IMG/VR virus record: IMGVR_UViG_3300034198_014533
Coordinates: 1-25,016 of that record
DNA: 25,016 bases
Direction: 5' to 3' (one strand)
Source: a virus
The translations under genes were made by a program, and so were the position numbers. The notes under the pieces are model-generated. The model was not told the origin of the DNA and did not search any database. It saw only the letters and a list, made by a program, of their open reading frames with translations. Of this stretch, positions 7,421 through 14,253 are shown in pieces. Position 1 is the first letter of the stretch, and the number at the start of each line of letters is the position of its first letter.

Positions 7421-8182
7421 ATGAATAAAATCAAAAGATTATTCTTCGATATTGAAACTAGCCCTAATATAGGTATATTCTGGACAGCAGGATATAAGCA
7501 AAATATAAGCTATGACAATATAATAAAAGAAAGAGCCATTATTTGTATTTGCTACAAATGGGCAGGCGAAGAAAAAGTACATTCGTTAACATGGGATTCA
7601 AACCAAAACGATAAAAAATTACTAGAAAGCTTTATAAAAGTAGCTAACCAAGCGGATGAATTAGTAGGACATAATGGAGATAAATTCGATTTACCATGGG
7701 TTAAAACTCGTTGTCTATATCATGAAATTCCCACCTTTCCCAACTACGTTACAATAGATACATTAAAACAAGCACGCTCCAAATTCCGATTCAATAGTAA
7801 TCGTCTAGATTATATAGGTAAATTTTTAGGATTAGGCGAAAAAATACATACCAGTTTTGATTTATGGAAAGATGTTGTATTAAATAAAGACAAAAAAGCA
7901 TTAAATCAAATGGTTGAATATTGTAAAGGAGATGTAGAGTTACTTGAAAAAGTATACAATAGAATATCACCATACGTCCCTCACAAAACACACGTTGGTG
8001 TGCTAAATGGAGGTGAAAAATACTCATGCCCATCATGTGGCTCAGATGACATGAAAATAGCTAAAAAACGTATATCAGCCACAGGAATGTCTAAAGTACA
8101 ATTACAATGTCAAGGATGTGGTAAATATCATACTATATCAAGTTCTGTATATGACAAATATTTATTGGAAAACCCAAAATAA
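7421..8182 (+). CDS. DnaQ/RNase H-like 3'-5' exonuclease with C-terminal zinc ribbon
   Basis: A 253-aa protein. The N-terminal domain carries the DEDD motifs: FFDIET (D10, E12), then VGHNGDKFDLPW (D87 and D90), then YCKGDVELLE (Y167, D171), the layout of DnaQ-like/YprB-type 3'-5' exonucleases that use two metal ions to remove nucleotides from DNA or RNA ends. A linker leads to a C-terminal zinc ribbon, CPSC (C203, C206) and CQGC (C230, C233), likely a nucleic-acid clamp. There is no polymerase domain, so this is a stand-alone nuclease. It has its own promoter-like region and no packaging tag. The 3' end of the gene also encodes the motif at 8156-8168 preceding the next gene. Confidence 0.82.
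   Translation: MNKIKRLFFDIETSPNIGIFWTAGYKQNISYDNIIKERAIICICYKWAGEEKVHSLTWDSNQNDKKLLESFIKVANQADELVGHNGDKFDLPWVKTRCLYHEIPTFPNYVTIDTLKQARSKFRFNSNRLDYIGKFLGLGEKIHTSFDLWKDVVLNKDKKALNQMVEYCKGDVELLEKVYNRISPYVPHKTHVGVLNGGEKYSCPSCGSDDMKIAKKRISATGMSKVQLQCQGCGKYHTISSSVYDKYLLENPK
8156..8168 (+). promoter_or_regulatory. Candidate late promoter motif inside the exonuclease gene end (AAATATTTATTGG)
   Basis: A copy of the recurrent motif within the last codons (KYLLEN) of the exonuclease gene, ending 19 bases before the tagged gene at 8188. Its spacing matches the intergenic copies. Confidence 0.4.
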
Positions 8183-8187
8183 TTAAA

Positions 8188-8256
8188 ATGACACAATTAA
8201 TCAAAGAAGCCAAACGCTTACAAAAACTAGCTGGTATTAGCGAAATAAAAATAAAC
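8188..8256 (+). repeat. 69-nt direct repeat, copy 1 (tag-coding block)
   Basis: The first 69 bases of the gene at 8188 are identical to those of the gene at 8643-8711 and encode the shared N-terminus through ISEIKIN. Identity ends abruptly and the proteins then differ completely. Confidence 0.9.
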
Positions 8257-8625
8257 CAGCCTTCCATACTTGATAGAATACTTAAAGAATATATTCAATT
8301 TTCCAAAAATATTTCAGTCGAACATTATAGTAATGAAGAATTAAAATTTTTGGAAGATATTAGCCCTGCCACTTCTGTAGAAGATCTAGCTAAAAAAATT
8401 CAATATATAGATAATTGCCTCACAGAAATGGTAGGTGATTATCTTGGGATGTTTTTTGAGGAGGTCGTACTAAAATTCTTAATAGATGATATATTTCCTA
8501 AACTAAAAGTACCACAAAGTATTGCAAAGGAATTACTAAATACTTTAGATGAATTATATGAAAGGGGGAAAAAGAATGGTTACGAAAAAGATTCTTATGA
8601 TAGTTATTTAAAAACTTTAACATAA
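8188..8625 (+). CDS. Tagged protein (LIKEAKRLQKLAGI type), unknown body
   Basis: A 145-aa protein. The first 23 residues (MTQLIKEAKRLQKLAGI then SEIKIN) are shared exactly with the next gene and form a basic amphipathic helix with an LIKE site and a second ISE site. The body is acidic and helical (ILDRILKEYIQFSKNIS, NEELKFLEDISPATSVEDL), with no recognised domain. After the tag the text EIKINQP is nearly the same as that following a different tag in the gene at 10097. Probably one of the packaged set; body function unknown. An 18-base gap separates it from its tag-sharing neighbour. Confidence 0.65.
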   Translation: MTQLIKEAKRLQKLAGISEIKINQPSILDRILKEYIQFSKNISVEHYSNEELKFLEDISPATSVEDLAKKIQYIDNCLTEMVGDYLGMFFEEVVLKFLIDDIFPKLKVPQSIAKELLNTLDELYERGKKNGYEKDSYDSYLKTLT

Positions 8626-8642
8626 TACTTATCTAAAAAACA

Positions 8643-8711
8643 ATGACACAATTAATCAAAGAAGCCAAACGCTTACAAAAACTAGCTGGTATTAGCGAAA
8701 TAAAAATAAAC
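8643..8711 (+). repeat. 69-nt direct repeat, copy 2 (tag-coding block)
   Basis: Base-for-base the same as 8188-8256. The lack of even synonymous differences points to recent duplication or gene conversion. Confidence 0.9.
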
Positions 8712-9290
8712 AAACCATTAAATGTGCGTTTTATAGCTACTGTTCCTTATTTATATAGAGGATGGGTTAAAATAGATGGTGTTAATGTTGAGTACAGTGT
8801 AGGGGGTGATGAATTAGATATATTAATAGGATATAATCTTGATTTACTTGAAAAATATGGAGGGTATTTAAATAACGGAGATGAAAATTATTATCCGGTA
8901 GAAGAAAGTAAAAAAGCATGTGAACATATTATACATCATTTTACACCTATCCAAGGAAAAATACAACAAGATGATTACGATGTATCATACATATCTATCC
9001 CTTTTCCAGAAGTTAAAGGATACATAGAGTATGATGGACCTATATATAAAGGTAATTATACATTCGAATGGAAAGGAAAAACTATAAGATTTGAAAGAGC
9101 TCCTGAACTTGACCAACCGGGAAATTTCGGTAAATATGCTTATAACATATATGACACTAATAATAAACTAATAAAAATAATATATTCTCCTAATGAAGAT
9201 ATAAACAGCTACATGGCCTATCAAGAAGATAATTCGACAGTAGATAAAAATAGCGTAGCTTCTTTATTTAAATCATATTATAATACATGA
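8643..9290 (+). CDS. Tagged protein (LIKEAKRLQKLAGI type), beta-rich body
   Basis: A 215-aa protein. Residues 1-23 are identical to the upstream neighbour. The body is different: beta-rich with many Tyr and Gly residues (YRGWVKIDGVNVEYSVGGDE, YIEYDGPIYKGNYTFEWKG), suggesting a beta-sandwich or barrel. No family recognised, and no Cys cluster or membrane segment. The stop overlaps the next start as ATGA at 9287. The shared tag on an unrelated body is the clearest evidence in the window that the N-terminus is an exchangeable module. Confidence 0.65.
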   Translation: MTQLIKEAKRLQKLAGISEIKINKPLNVRFIATVPYLYRGWVKIDGVNVEYSVGGDELDILIGYNLDLLEKYGGYLNNGDENYYPVEESKKACEHIIHHFTPIQGKIQQDDYDVSYISIPFPEVKGYIEYDGPIYKGNYTFEWKGKTIRFERAPELDQPGNFGKYAYNIYDTNNKLIKIIYSPNEDINSYMAYQEDNSTVDKNSVASLFKSYYNT

Positions 9291-9697
9291 CCGAACTAGA
9301 TAATATTCTATATAAACTAATCGAATTCCAACACTGCCACCCAAACATATACATAGGTGGCAGCATTTCATTAATATTACAGAAAGCTATACCTTATCGC
9401 ACCCCTAAAGATGTCGATATAATATCACCGGATAAAACACACATATATGACATATTTAATATAGAATCAGAAAATAAACACCCTCTTATTAGGCAATATA
9501 GATATAATAATTTAAAATTTGAATTATTTATCAACCCTAAAGCAGAATATATAGAATATAAATATAATAATAATATATTAAAAATATCGCCTATATATGA
9601 AGTATTTGAATGGAAACATAAGAGACAAAATATTTATAATGGAAAACATGCAGTTGATATAAATTATTATGAAACCACAATTAATCAAGGAAGCTAA
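9287..9697 (+). CDS. Minimal nucleotidyltransferase-like protein
   Basis: A 136-aa protein with GGS (24-26) on a helix start, then R38-x-P-K-D42-V-D44, the hG[GS]...DxD signature of the polymerase-beta-type nucleotidyltransferase fold, and a later FELFINP strand where a third acidic residue (E or D) is normally found. Such small enzymes transfer NMPs to proteins, RNA or small molecules; toxin-antitoxin MNT/AbiE-type proteins share the fold. The partner cannot be told from sequence. There is no tag at its own start. Its last residues (ETTINQGS) are the tag-coding DNA of the next gene read in another frame. Confidence 0.65.
   Translation: MTELDNILYKLIEFQHCHPNIYIGGSISLILQKAIPYRTPKDVDIISPDKTHIYDIFNIESENKHPLIRQYRYNNLKFELFINPKAEYIEYKYNNNILKISPIYEVFEWKHKRQNIYNGKHAVDINYYETTINQGS
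9628..9640 (+). promoter_or_regulatory. Candidate late promoter motif inside the nucleotidyltransferase gene (AAATATTTATAAT)
   Basis: A recurrent-motif copy 28 bases before the tagged ATG at 9669, inside coding sequence. Support is weaker than for the intergenic copies. Confidence 0.3.
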
Positions 9698-10100
9698 ACG
9701 CTTACAAAAACTAGCTGGTATCTTAACAGAACAAGATGAAACTCCTGATCTAACACCAATAGATCCGGATCCTTCCCAAATTCAACAACAAAAATCAGAA
9801 CCTGCTGATACTCCTGAAACACCCGCTGGTGTTATAAGTAAAGATGAAGCTAAACAATTAATTAAAGCTACTAAAGGTAAATTCTTTACAGTAACTTTTA
9901 TTAAAAAAGATGGTAACCCGCGCGTAATGAATGCTAAATTAGGTGTAAAAAAATATCTAAAAGGTGGTGAACTCCCATATGATCCTGAAGAAAAAGGATT
10001 AATACCTGTATATGATATGCAAAAAGGAGCATATAGATCAGTAAATGTAAGTACTATCACTAATTTAAAAATCGGTAATAAAGAATATCAAGTACAATGA
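9669..10100 (+). CDS. Tagged protein (LIKEAKRLQKLAGI type), beta-rich body
   Basis: A 143-aa protein starting MKPQLIKEAKRLQKLAGI then LTE, with LIKE and ILTE cut sites. The coding DNA 9676-9721 differs from the 8192-8237 copy by only two bases in 46, so it belongs to the same tag family. A Pro/Glu/Asp-rich linker (about 24-55) leads to a small domain starting SKDEAKQLIKATKGKFFTVTFIKKDG, with short strands and a final NLKIGNKEYQVQ. The domain is unknown; KFFTVTFIKKDGNPRVMNAKLGVKK looks like a small beta-barrel seen in phage proteins. The start overlaps the nucleotidyltransferase gene by 29 bases, and the stop overlaps the next ATG (ATGA). Confidence 0.65.
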   Translation: MKPQLIKEAKRLQKLAGILTEQDETPDLTPIDPDPSQIQQQKSEPADTPETPAGVISKDEAKQLIKATKGKFFTVTFIKKDGNPRVMNAKLGVKKYLKGGELPYDPEEKGLIPVYDMQKGAYRSVNVSTITNLKIGNKEYQVQ

Positions 10101-10567
10101 TAAAACTAACAGACATACTAAACGAAATTAAAATAAATCAACCGGGAAAAATAGAAAATGATAAAGATTTATTCAACTTTCTAAAAGGAAATATCCGAAA
10201 ATTTGCAGAACATGAATTAACAAGCCGTGATGACGTATACAGCATAGTAATAAATGAATTTATCGAATCACCCCCTAATATATTTACAGACGATGAGTTA
10301 AATGAAATAGAAGACAATACTTGGGAAGAATTAGATAATACTCTAAAAACAAAATTAAAACCATACTTAATAGATATCCTGGTAAACATAGGATTAACAT
10401 TTTTTCAATACGACGACAATACCAACAAAATTACTAGTGCAGTTTCATGGGATACAGAAATAGGACTAATATACTCATATTCAGACGAAGCAGATCCAGG
10501 TAGTTATACGTGGGATGAAGATGAGTTTCTAGGAAAAAAATTTTATTCATTATCGTTTGACATATAA
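10097..10567 (+). CDS. Tagged protein (IKLTDILNE) with hybrid linker, unknown body
   Basis: A 156-aa protein. The first 10 residues (MIKLTDILNE) are of the IKLTDIL type, but IKINQP follows at once, the linker that elsewhere follows the LIKEAKRLQKLAGI tag (gene at 8188). The body is acidic and helical (LFNFLKGNIRKFAEHELTSRDD, DELNEIEDNTWEELDN), ending in Tyr/Asp-rich strands. In general build it resembles the 8188 protein (acidic, NEE/DEL-E segment near residue 60), so the two may be distant homologues carrying different tags. Start and previous stop overlap as ATGA. Confidence 0.6.
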   Translation: MIKLTDILNEIKINQPGKIENDKDLFNFLKGNIRKFAEHELTSRDDVYSIVINEFIESPPNIFTDDELNEIEDNTWEELDNTLKTKLKPYLIDILVNIGLTFFQYDDNTNKITSAVSWDTEIGLIYSYSDEADPGSYTWDEDEFLGKKFYSLSFDI

Positions 10568-10575
10568 TTTAAATA

Positions 10576-11403
10576 ATGATAAAACTAACAGATATATTAA
10601 CTGAATTAATATTAAAAGAAGAAGAAAAATACTATCATGGTACTTTTTATTATTTCAAATGTTTTCGCGCAGCAGGGATAGGTGGGGGGGCGGGATCTCA
10701 AATATTTGGTTGGGGGATATATTTTGGTAAAGATTTTAATGTAGCAAAATCATATTCTGCTATGAGGAAAGATATAGCAAAATCATTAACTCTTTTTCAA
10801 GGAAAAAATCCATCTGAAATGGCATTTGAATATGATAACATAGTATTCGAAAGAATCCCATCAAAATTAAAAACTAAAGAAGAACTTATTGAATATGCTA
10901 AAGAAGTAATTGAACTTCTAGAAGAAGATGGAGACCCAGAAGGGTTAATTCCTGAATATAAAAGATTTATAGAAATAATTAATGAATTAGATATAAAAAA
11001 TGAAGGGATGAGTTATGTTTATGAAGTTTTATTACATAAAGGTAAATCACCTGATCAATATGAGTATTTAGATTGGGATTTACAATCAACCCCTCAAAGT
11101 CAAGTAGATAAAATAAATAAACAAGCTCAAAAAGAAGGATGGAAAGATTTTTATGTATCTACTGAAATGAGTCCTGGAGAAATATATAAATATATAAACT
11201 CATACATTATTAACAATAAAGTCAATAAGTATAGAATAAGACAAGAACACCAAATTTCATTCCCAGCAGGAAAAGATACATCTTTATTTTTATTAGCAGC
11301 AGGAATAGATGGAAATACTCATGGTAATGGTGGTGTAAGGATAATATTTGATGAAAAAGCCATAGAAATAATTAATGTTTGTAAAATGAATTATAAAAAA
11401 TGA
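10576..11403 (+). CDS. ADP-ribosyltransferase-like protein with packaging-type tag (Alt-like)
   Basis: A 275-aa protein. It opens MIKLTDILTE, then KYYHGTFYYF (H21), then GWGIYFGKDFNVAKSYS (Y49, Y60), the HGT ... G-x-GIYF ... A-x-x-Y signature of PARP/diphtheria-toxin-type ADP-ribosyltransferases, in which H and Y hold NAD+. A long helical insertion (about 75-190) follows, and the C-terminus has LLAAGIDGNTHGNGG and IIFDEKAIEIINV, the usual final strand pair. The catalytic glutamate normally found just before the last VxFD strand is not obvious (GGVRIIFD), so activity is uncertain. T4 Alt, a capsid-packaged ADP-ribosyltransferase that modifies host RNA polymerase after injection, has the same architecture: tag plus ART. 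The stop overlaps the next ATG. Confidence 0.7.
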   Translation: MIKLTDILTELILKEEEKYYHGTFYYFKCFRAAGIGGGAGSQIFGWGIYFGKDFNVAKSYSAMRKDIAKSLTLFQGKNPSEMAFEYDNIVFERIPSKLKTKEELIEYAKEVIELLEEDGDPEGLIPEYKRFIEIINELDIKNEGMSYVYEVLLHKGKSPDQYEYLDWDLQSTPQSQVDKINKQAQKEGWKDFYVSTEMSPGEIYKYINSYIINNKVNKYRIRQEHQISFPAGKDTSLFLLAAGIDGNTHGNGGVRIIFDEKAIEIINVCKMNYKK

Positions 11404-13358
11404 TAATCAATCGCCCTCTAAAACACATATTATTAGAATACAGCGAAAAAGTCTTTAAAACCAAAATAGAGCAATGGGATAAAGAAACTAAAGGTACTGT
11501 TCAAGATGCTGAAAATACATTTAGAAATGCTATATTAAATTTTGAAAAAATCAAAGATAGAATTTTTAAAAGATTAACAGACAATGTTAATCCTCTTAGA
11601 AATATGCCCACTAAATTTATAGCAAGTGACAAAAATCCTAAACCCAAAGACCCCAGAGATATAATGAATTATACATGGAACGACATGGAAAGGTTGTTTG
11701 ATGCTTGGGGCCCTATAGAGAAAGAAAAAAAAGGTAGTGAATTCAATACGGTTGAAGATGCTCACCTACTAAAAATAAACAACGTACCTTTAACATACTC
11801 AGGAAATGGAATATTTGTTTATGAAGGATCTTCTAAAGAACATTGTATAAAATTAACTTACGCTTTTAAATATAAAGATAAAAATGAAATTAAACCATAT
11901 AATTTTTGTATAGGACGAGTAGAATCTGGTGCTAATAGATATACTAAATATAGATTTGGTGGAGAACTATCAACTGGAGCCCTATATAGATCATTTTATT
12001 TCGTAGCAGACTCAACCCAATCTCCAGGATTAAAAATGAACGACAAAGGTGCTATGGAGTTTGAAAATTGGTATCATTTTTTTGTAATACATGTTTTTGA
12101 AAATGGCCAATTTGGTGTAACTGATGCCGTTAATGTGTATGGTCACGGTCATGAAATTGATGGGAATGGAAAAGGAATAAGTTGGGAAGACATAGGAAAT
12201 TTTATGATCAAACATGGAAAAGAAAGTGGTCGACAAGCTTGGGATAAAATAAAAAACCATAAAGATATTTTTAAATATATTAGTCCTTCTGAAGAAGAAG
12301 AAGAAGAAAACATAGCTGTTGGAGGAAGATTAAATTTTGATACCTTTGAAAAACTAAACTATAATTTAAAAGCATCATATATAAACAAAAGAGCAGAAGA
12401 CCCTAATTTCTTCACCCCCCAGATGTTTAGAATGTTAAATAAAGAATTAAAAAATTTAGCTCTAAACGCCGGATACCAACCATCATTAAATGATTTGAAA
12501 GATCAAAATAATGAAATTAGCAACTCTCTAGCCAGATTATATGCTAAAAAACAATTTAGAAAAAATGTAACAAGTAGAAATGAATCAAAATATGTTACTA
12601 ATCTTATTCCTTTACCTTTTATAAAATATTTAGACGAACCAAACAAAGAAATATATTTAGAAACATTTGATGATAATCTTACATTTGATTATATAGAAAA
12701 ATATTTCGGGGAAGAAACAGCTAAAAAATACGTTAATGAACAAACTAAAAAATTAGATTATTTACCTCAATCTGCCTTTAAGTATATTAATGATCCTAAA
12801 ATAAAAAAACTATATTCTATTTATAGTAAATTATTCAAAAATTGGGTTTTTTCAAAAGATACAAATATAAGTGAAAAAGAGCTTGAACAAAAAACATCAA
12901 TGCCTTTACAACAAATTACCCCATACCCTATAATATACGATGATTGGAAAGAATTAACTACTGAGGATAAAAAAATAATTTTAGAGTTAACAAATACATC
13001 AAATTCAAACAAAAAATATTTAACTCTTAATTATGCTGTACCATTTTTTATTAAAGATGAAAATAAAACTTATGCTTTATTACCTTTAGATGAAAATAAA
13101 GAAAAATGGGTATTAGTTGACATAAATACTAATAATGTAATACTTGAATTAGATGGAGATATATCAACATTAAATGATAATTTATTAATTTATGGGTATC
13201 CTTCCTATGGTGATGGTAATTATCAAAGAATATATTCTTTATCTGATTTAAAAACAAAAGATAAACCTGTTTCTTTAAAAGAATCAATATATGATAAATT
13301 AACACATATCGATTGGGATAAACGTAGATTATTACATAGAGCCGGTATAATAAAATAA
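11400..13358 (+). CDS. Large tagged phage protein of unknown function
   Basis: A 652-aa protein, the largest complete gene here. The N-terminus (MIINRPLKHILLE then Y) again ends in an [LI]xE site. Residues about 100-275 form a region rich in aromatic residues (HCIKLTYAFKYKDK, RSFYFVADSTQSPG, ENWYHFFVIHVFENGQFGV, GHGHEIDGNGKGISWEDIG) that looks like a folded alpha/beta domain. An acidic break EEEEEEN sits near 298-304. The second half is helical, then beta-rich, ending in DKRRLLHRAGIIK, which echoes the KRLQKLAGI motif found in the N-terminal tags. No family with a known function recognised. It follows the ART-like gene with an ATGA overlap, so the two may be co-made and co-packaged. Confidence 0.65.
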   Translation: MIINRPLKHILLEYSEKVFKTKIEQWDKETKGTVQDAENTFRNAILNFEKIKDRIFKRLTDNVNPLRNMPTKFIASDKNPKPKDPRDIMNYTWNDMERLFDAWGPIEKEKKGSEFNTVEDAHLLKINNVPLTYSGNGIFVYEGSSKEHCIKLTYAFKYKDKNEIKPYNFCIGRVESGANRYTKYRFGGELSTGALYRSFYFVADSTQSPGLKMNDKGAMEFENWYHFFVIHVFENGQFGVTDAVNVYGHGHEIDGNGKGISWEDIGNFMIKHGKESGRQAWDKIKNHKDIFKYISPSEEEEEENIAVGGRLNFDTFEKLNYNLKASYINKRAEDPNFFTPQMFRMLNKELKNLALNAGYQPSLNDLKDQNNEISNSLARLYAKKQFRKNVTSRNESKYVTNLIPLPFIKYLDEPNKEIYLETFDDNLTFDYIEKYFGEETAKKYVNEQTKKLDYLPQSAFKYINDPKIKKLYSIYSKLFKNWVFSKDTNISEKELEQKTSMPLQQITPYPIIYDDWKELTTEDKKIILELTNTSNSNKKYLTLNYAVPFFIKDENKTYALLPLDENKEKWVLVDINTNNVILELDGDISTLNDNLLIYGYPSYGDGNYQRIYSLSDLKTKDKPVSLKESIYDKLTHIDWDKRRLLHRAGIIK

Positions 13359-13369
13359 AAACAAATAAT

Positions 13370-13603
13370 ATGATAAACCCAACAGACACAATAACAGTAG
13401 ACGTACCTTTATTTATACGTTTATTAGAATACGCTCGTGAAGATGCCAAAACAGACATGGATCTTCATAAAGTAACAGAAAATGTATTATCGTTAAGCCA
13501 AAATGGCAAAACATTAACCATGGATCAATATGATTCTATTATGGGAAGCGCCGAAGCTATAGACGAGATGAAAAAACTACAGCGATTAGCTAATATTGTC
13601 TAA
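13370..13603 (+). CDS. Small conserved-looking phage protein of unknown function
   Basis: A 77-aa protein with an N-terminal VDVPLFIRLLEYAREDAKTDMDLH stretch, typical of a small helical bundle, and a C-terminus MKKLQRLANIV that resembles the KRLQKLAGI segment of the type-B tags. No domain of known function. It has no N-terminal tag. It starts 11 bases after the 652-aa gene and is followed by a motif-containing gap. Confidence 0.55.
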   Translation: MINPTDTITVDVPLFIRLLEYAREDAKTDMDLHKVTENVLSLSQNGKTLTMDQYDSIMGSAEAIDEMKKLQRLANIV

Positions 13604-13618
13604 TATTTATTATAAATA
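13602..13618 (+). promoter_or_regulatory. Candidate late promoter (AATATTTATTATAAATA)
   Basis: The recurrent AATATTTATT core is fused to an exact TATAAATA (13611-13618), ending 16 bases before the ATG at 13635. Either half could be the functional element. Confidence 0.5.
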
Positions 13619-13634
13619 ATTAAAACAAAGTAAA

Positions 13635-14054
13635 ATGAATACAAAATTAATACAGCGAATTATAAAAGAAGTCATAGAAGAAATGTCTCTTCCGGAAATG
13701 GCTCGTTTTGCCGGTACCGGGGGTGCATATAAGGTAACAGATAAAGGTAAAGATATACTTAAACAAATTAAAGCAGAAGGTAACATACCTAGTGATAGTG
13801 GACTTAATGCTAGTAAAGTAGCAGTATTAGTATGGGTATATAAAGCAGAAAATGAAGGAAAACGCGTACAAAAAATGGATTATGCTCGTGAAAAAGGAGT
13901 ATTACAACCATCTGTAAACCCACTATTCAACGATTTAGAAATGAAAGGATTTATATCTAAAGAAGGATACATGCCCCCAACACCTAAAAAAGAACCAGGA
14001 ACTACCAGACCACAACCAGATATAAAATCTATGTTTGATGACATAGATATATAA
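13635..14054 (+). CDS. Tagged winged-helix DNA-binding protein
   Basis: A 139-aa protein. MNTKLIQRIIKEVIEEM gives a basic amphipathic start with IIKE and VIEE sites. The centre (about 45-112) reads as a winged helix: helix ASKVAVLVWVYKAENEG, helix MDYAREKGVLQPSVNPLFNDLEMKGFIS with the typical recognition-helix/wing ending (L..LE.KGFIS), similar to MarR/replication-type wHTH domains. A Pro-rich acidic tail follows (PKKEPGTTRPQPD ... SMFDDIDI). A DNA-binding protein with a packaging-type tag could be injected to act on host or phage promoters at once, but this is inference. The late-promoter-like motif directly upstream suggests late synthesis. Confidence 0.65.
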   Translation: MNTKLIQRIIKEVIEEMSLPEMARFAGTGGAYKVTDKGKDILKQIKAEGNIPSDSGLNASKVAVLVWVYKAENEGKRVQKMDYAREKGVLQPSVNPLFNDLEMKGFISKEGYMPPTPKKEPGTTRPQPDIKSMFDDIDI

Positions 14055-14057
14055 ATA
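14050..14057 (+). promoter_or_regulatory. TATAAATA element before the structured non-coding stretch
   Basis: TATAAATACTT at the stop codon of the wHTH gene matches the T4 late promoter start TATAAATACT. It would fire into the gene-free 14058-14253 stretch, so it is a candidate promoter for the small RNA proposed there. In such AT-rich DNA a chance match is quite possible. Confidence 0.3.
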
Positions 14058-14125
14058 CTTAAGCCATTGATAAAAAAGAATTAATAGAAGATTTTATCGG
14101 TTATCTTCAAAGCCAATCATTATAA

Positions 14126-14216
14126 GATATATAACGTATAGACAGATTCATAGCCTGTCGCTCGAAAGAGATAAAATTATGGAGCTGTGGCCCAATCGAA
14201 AGATTGGGCTCTCTTT
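14126..14216 (+). ncRNA. Candidate structured RNA with tandem GAAA-loop hairpins
   Basis: The stretch 14055-14253 has no credible gene. Three hairpins follow each other: GACAG (14141-14145) with CTGTC (14155-14159); CTC-GAAA-GAG (14161-14170); and GGCCCAATC-GAAA-GATTGGGCT (14189-14210), a nine-pair stem closed by a GNRA tetraloop and followed by TCTCTTTATTT. The last hairpin could be an intrinsic terminator. Together they could be a small RNA or a leader element. It is not a tRNA. Ends are approximate. Confidence 0.4.
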
Positions 14217-14220
14217 ATTT
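14189..14220 (+). terminator. Probable rho-independent terminator
   Basis: A nine-pair stem 14189-14197/14202-14210 (one G-U) with a GAAA loop and a T-rich tail CTCTTTATTT. It would stop transcripts arriving from the wHTH gene or the structured stretch before the promoter at 14218-14248. Confidence 0.6.
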
Positions 14221-14248
14221 GAGATGTCAAAAAAATATTTTATCTTTA
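14218..14248 (+). promoter_or_regulatory. Bacteroidota-like promoter (TTTG-N19-TATCTTTA)
   Basis: TTTG at 14218-14221, a 19-base spacer and TATCTTTA at 14241-14248 match the Bacteroidota promoter pattern TTTG-N19-TAnnTTTG except for the last base. It lies right after the terminator. The ATG at 14254 is only five bases downstream, so the transcript would be nearly leaderless. Confidence 0.5.
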
Positions 14249-14253
14249 ATTTT

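Noticed and set aside
8188-8711. The 69-nt repeat as a sequencing or assembly artefact
   Set aside because: The flanks on both sides differ, both copies continue into intact ORFs, and a third diverged copy exists at 9676-9721.
14066-14125. Short coding-looking stretch (DKKELIEDFIGYLQSQSL)
   Set aside because: It has no usable start codon apart from ATT and only 19 residues. It could be a decayed gene end, but I cannot support it.
14126-14216. tRNA in the structured stretch
   Set aside because: The hairpins do not form a cloverleaf: no acceptor stem closing the three arms, no T-loop GTTCRANNC.
14179-14253. N-terminal extension of the gene at 14254
   Set aside because: Those codons consist of the terminator hairpin and the TTTG/TATCTTTA promoter; the family-like sequence starts at 14254.
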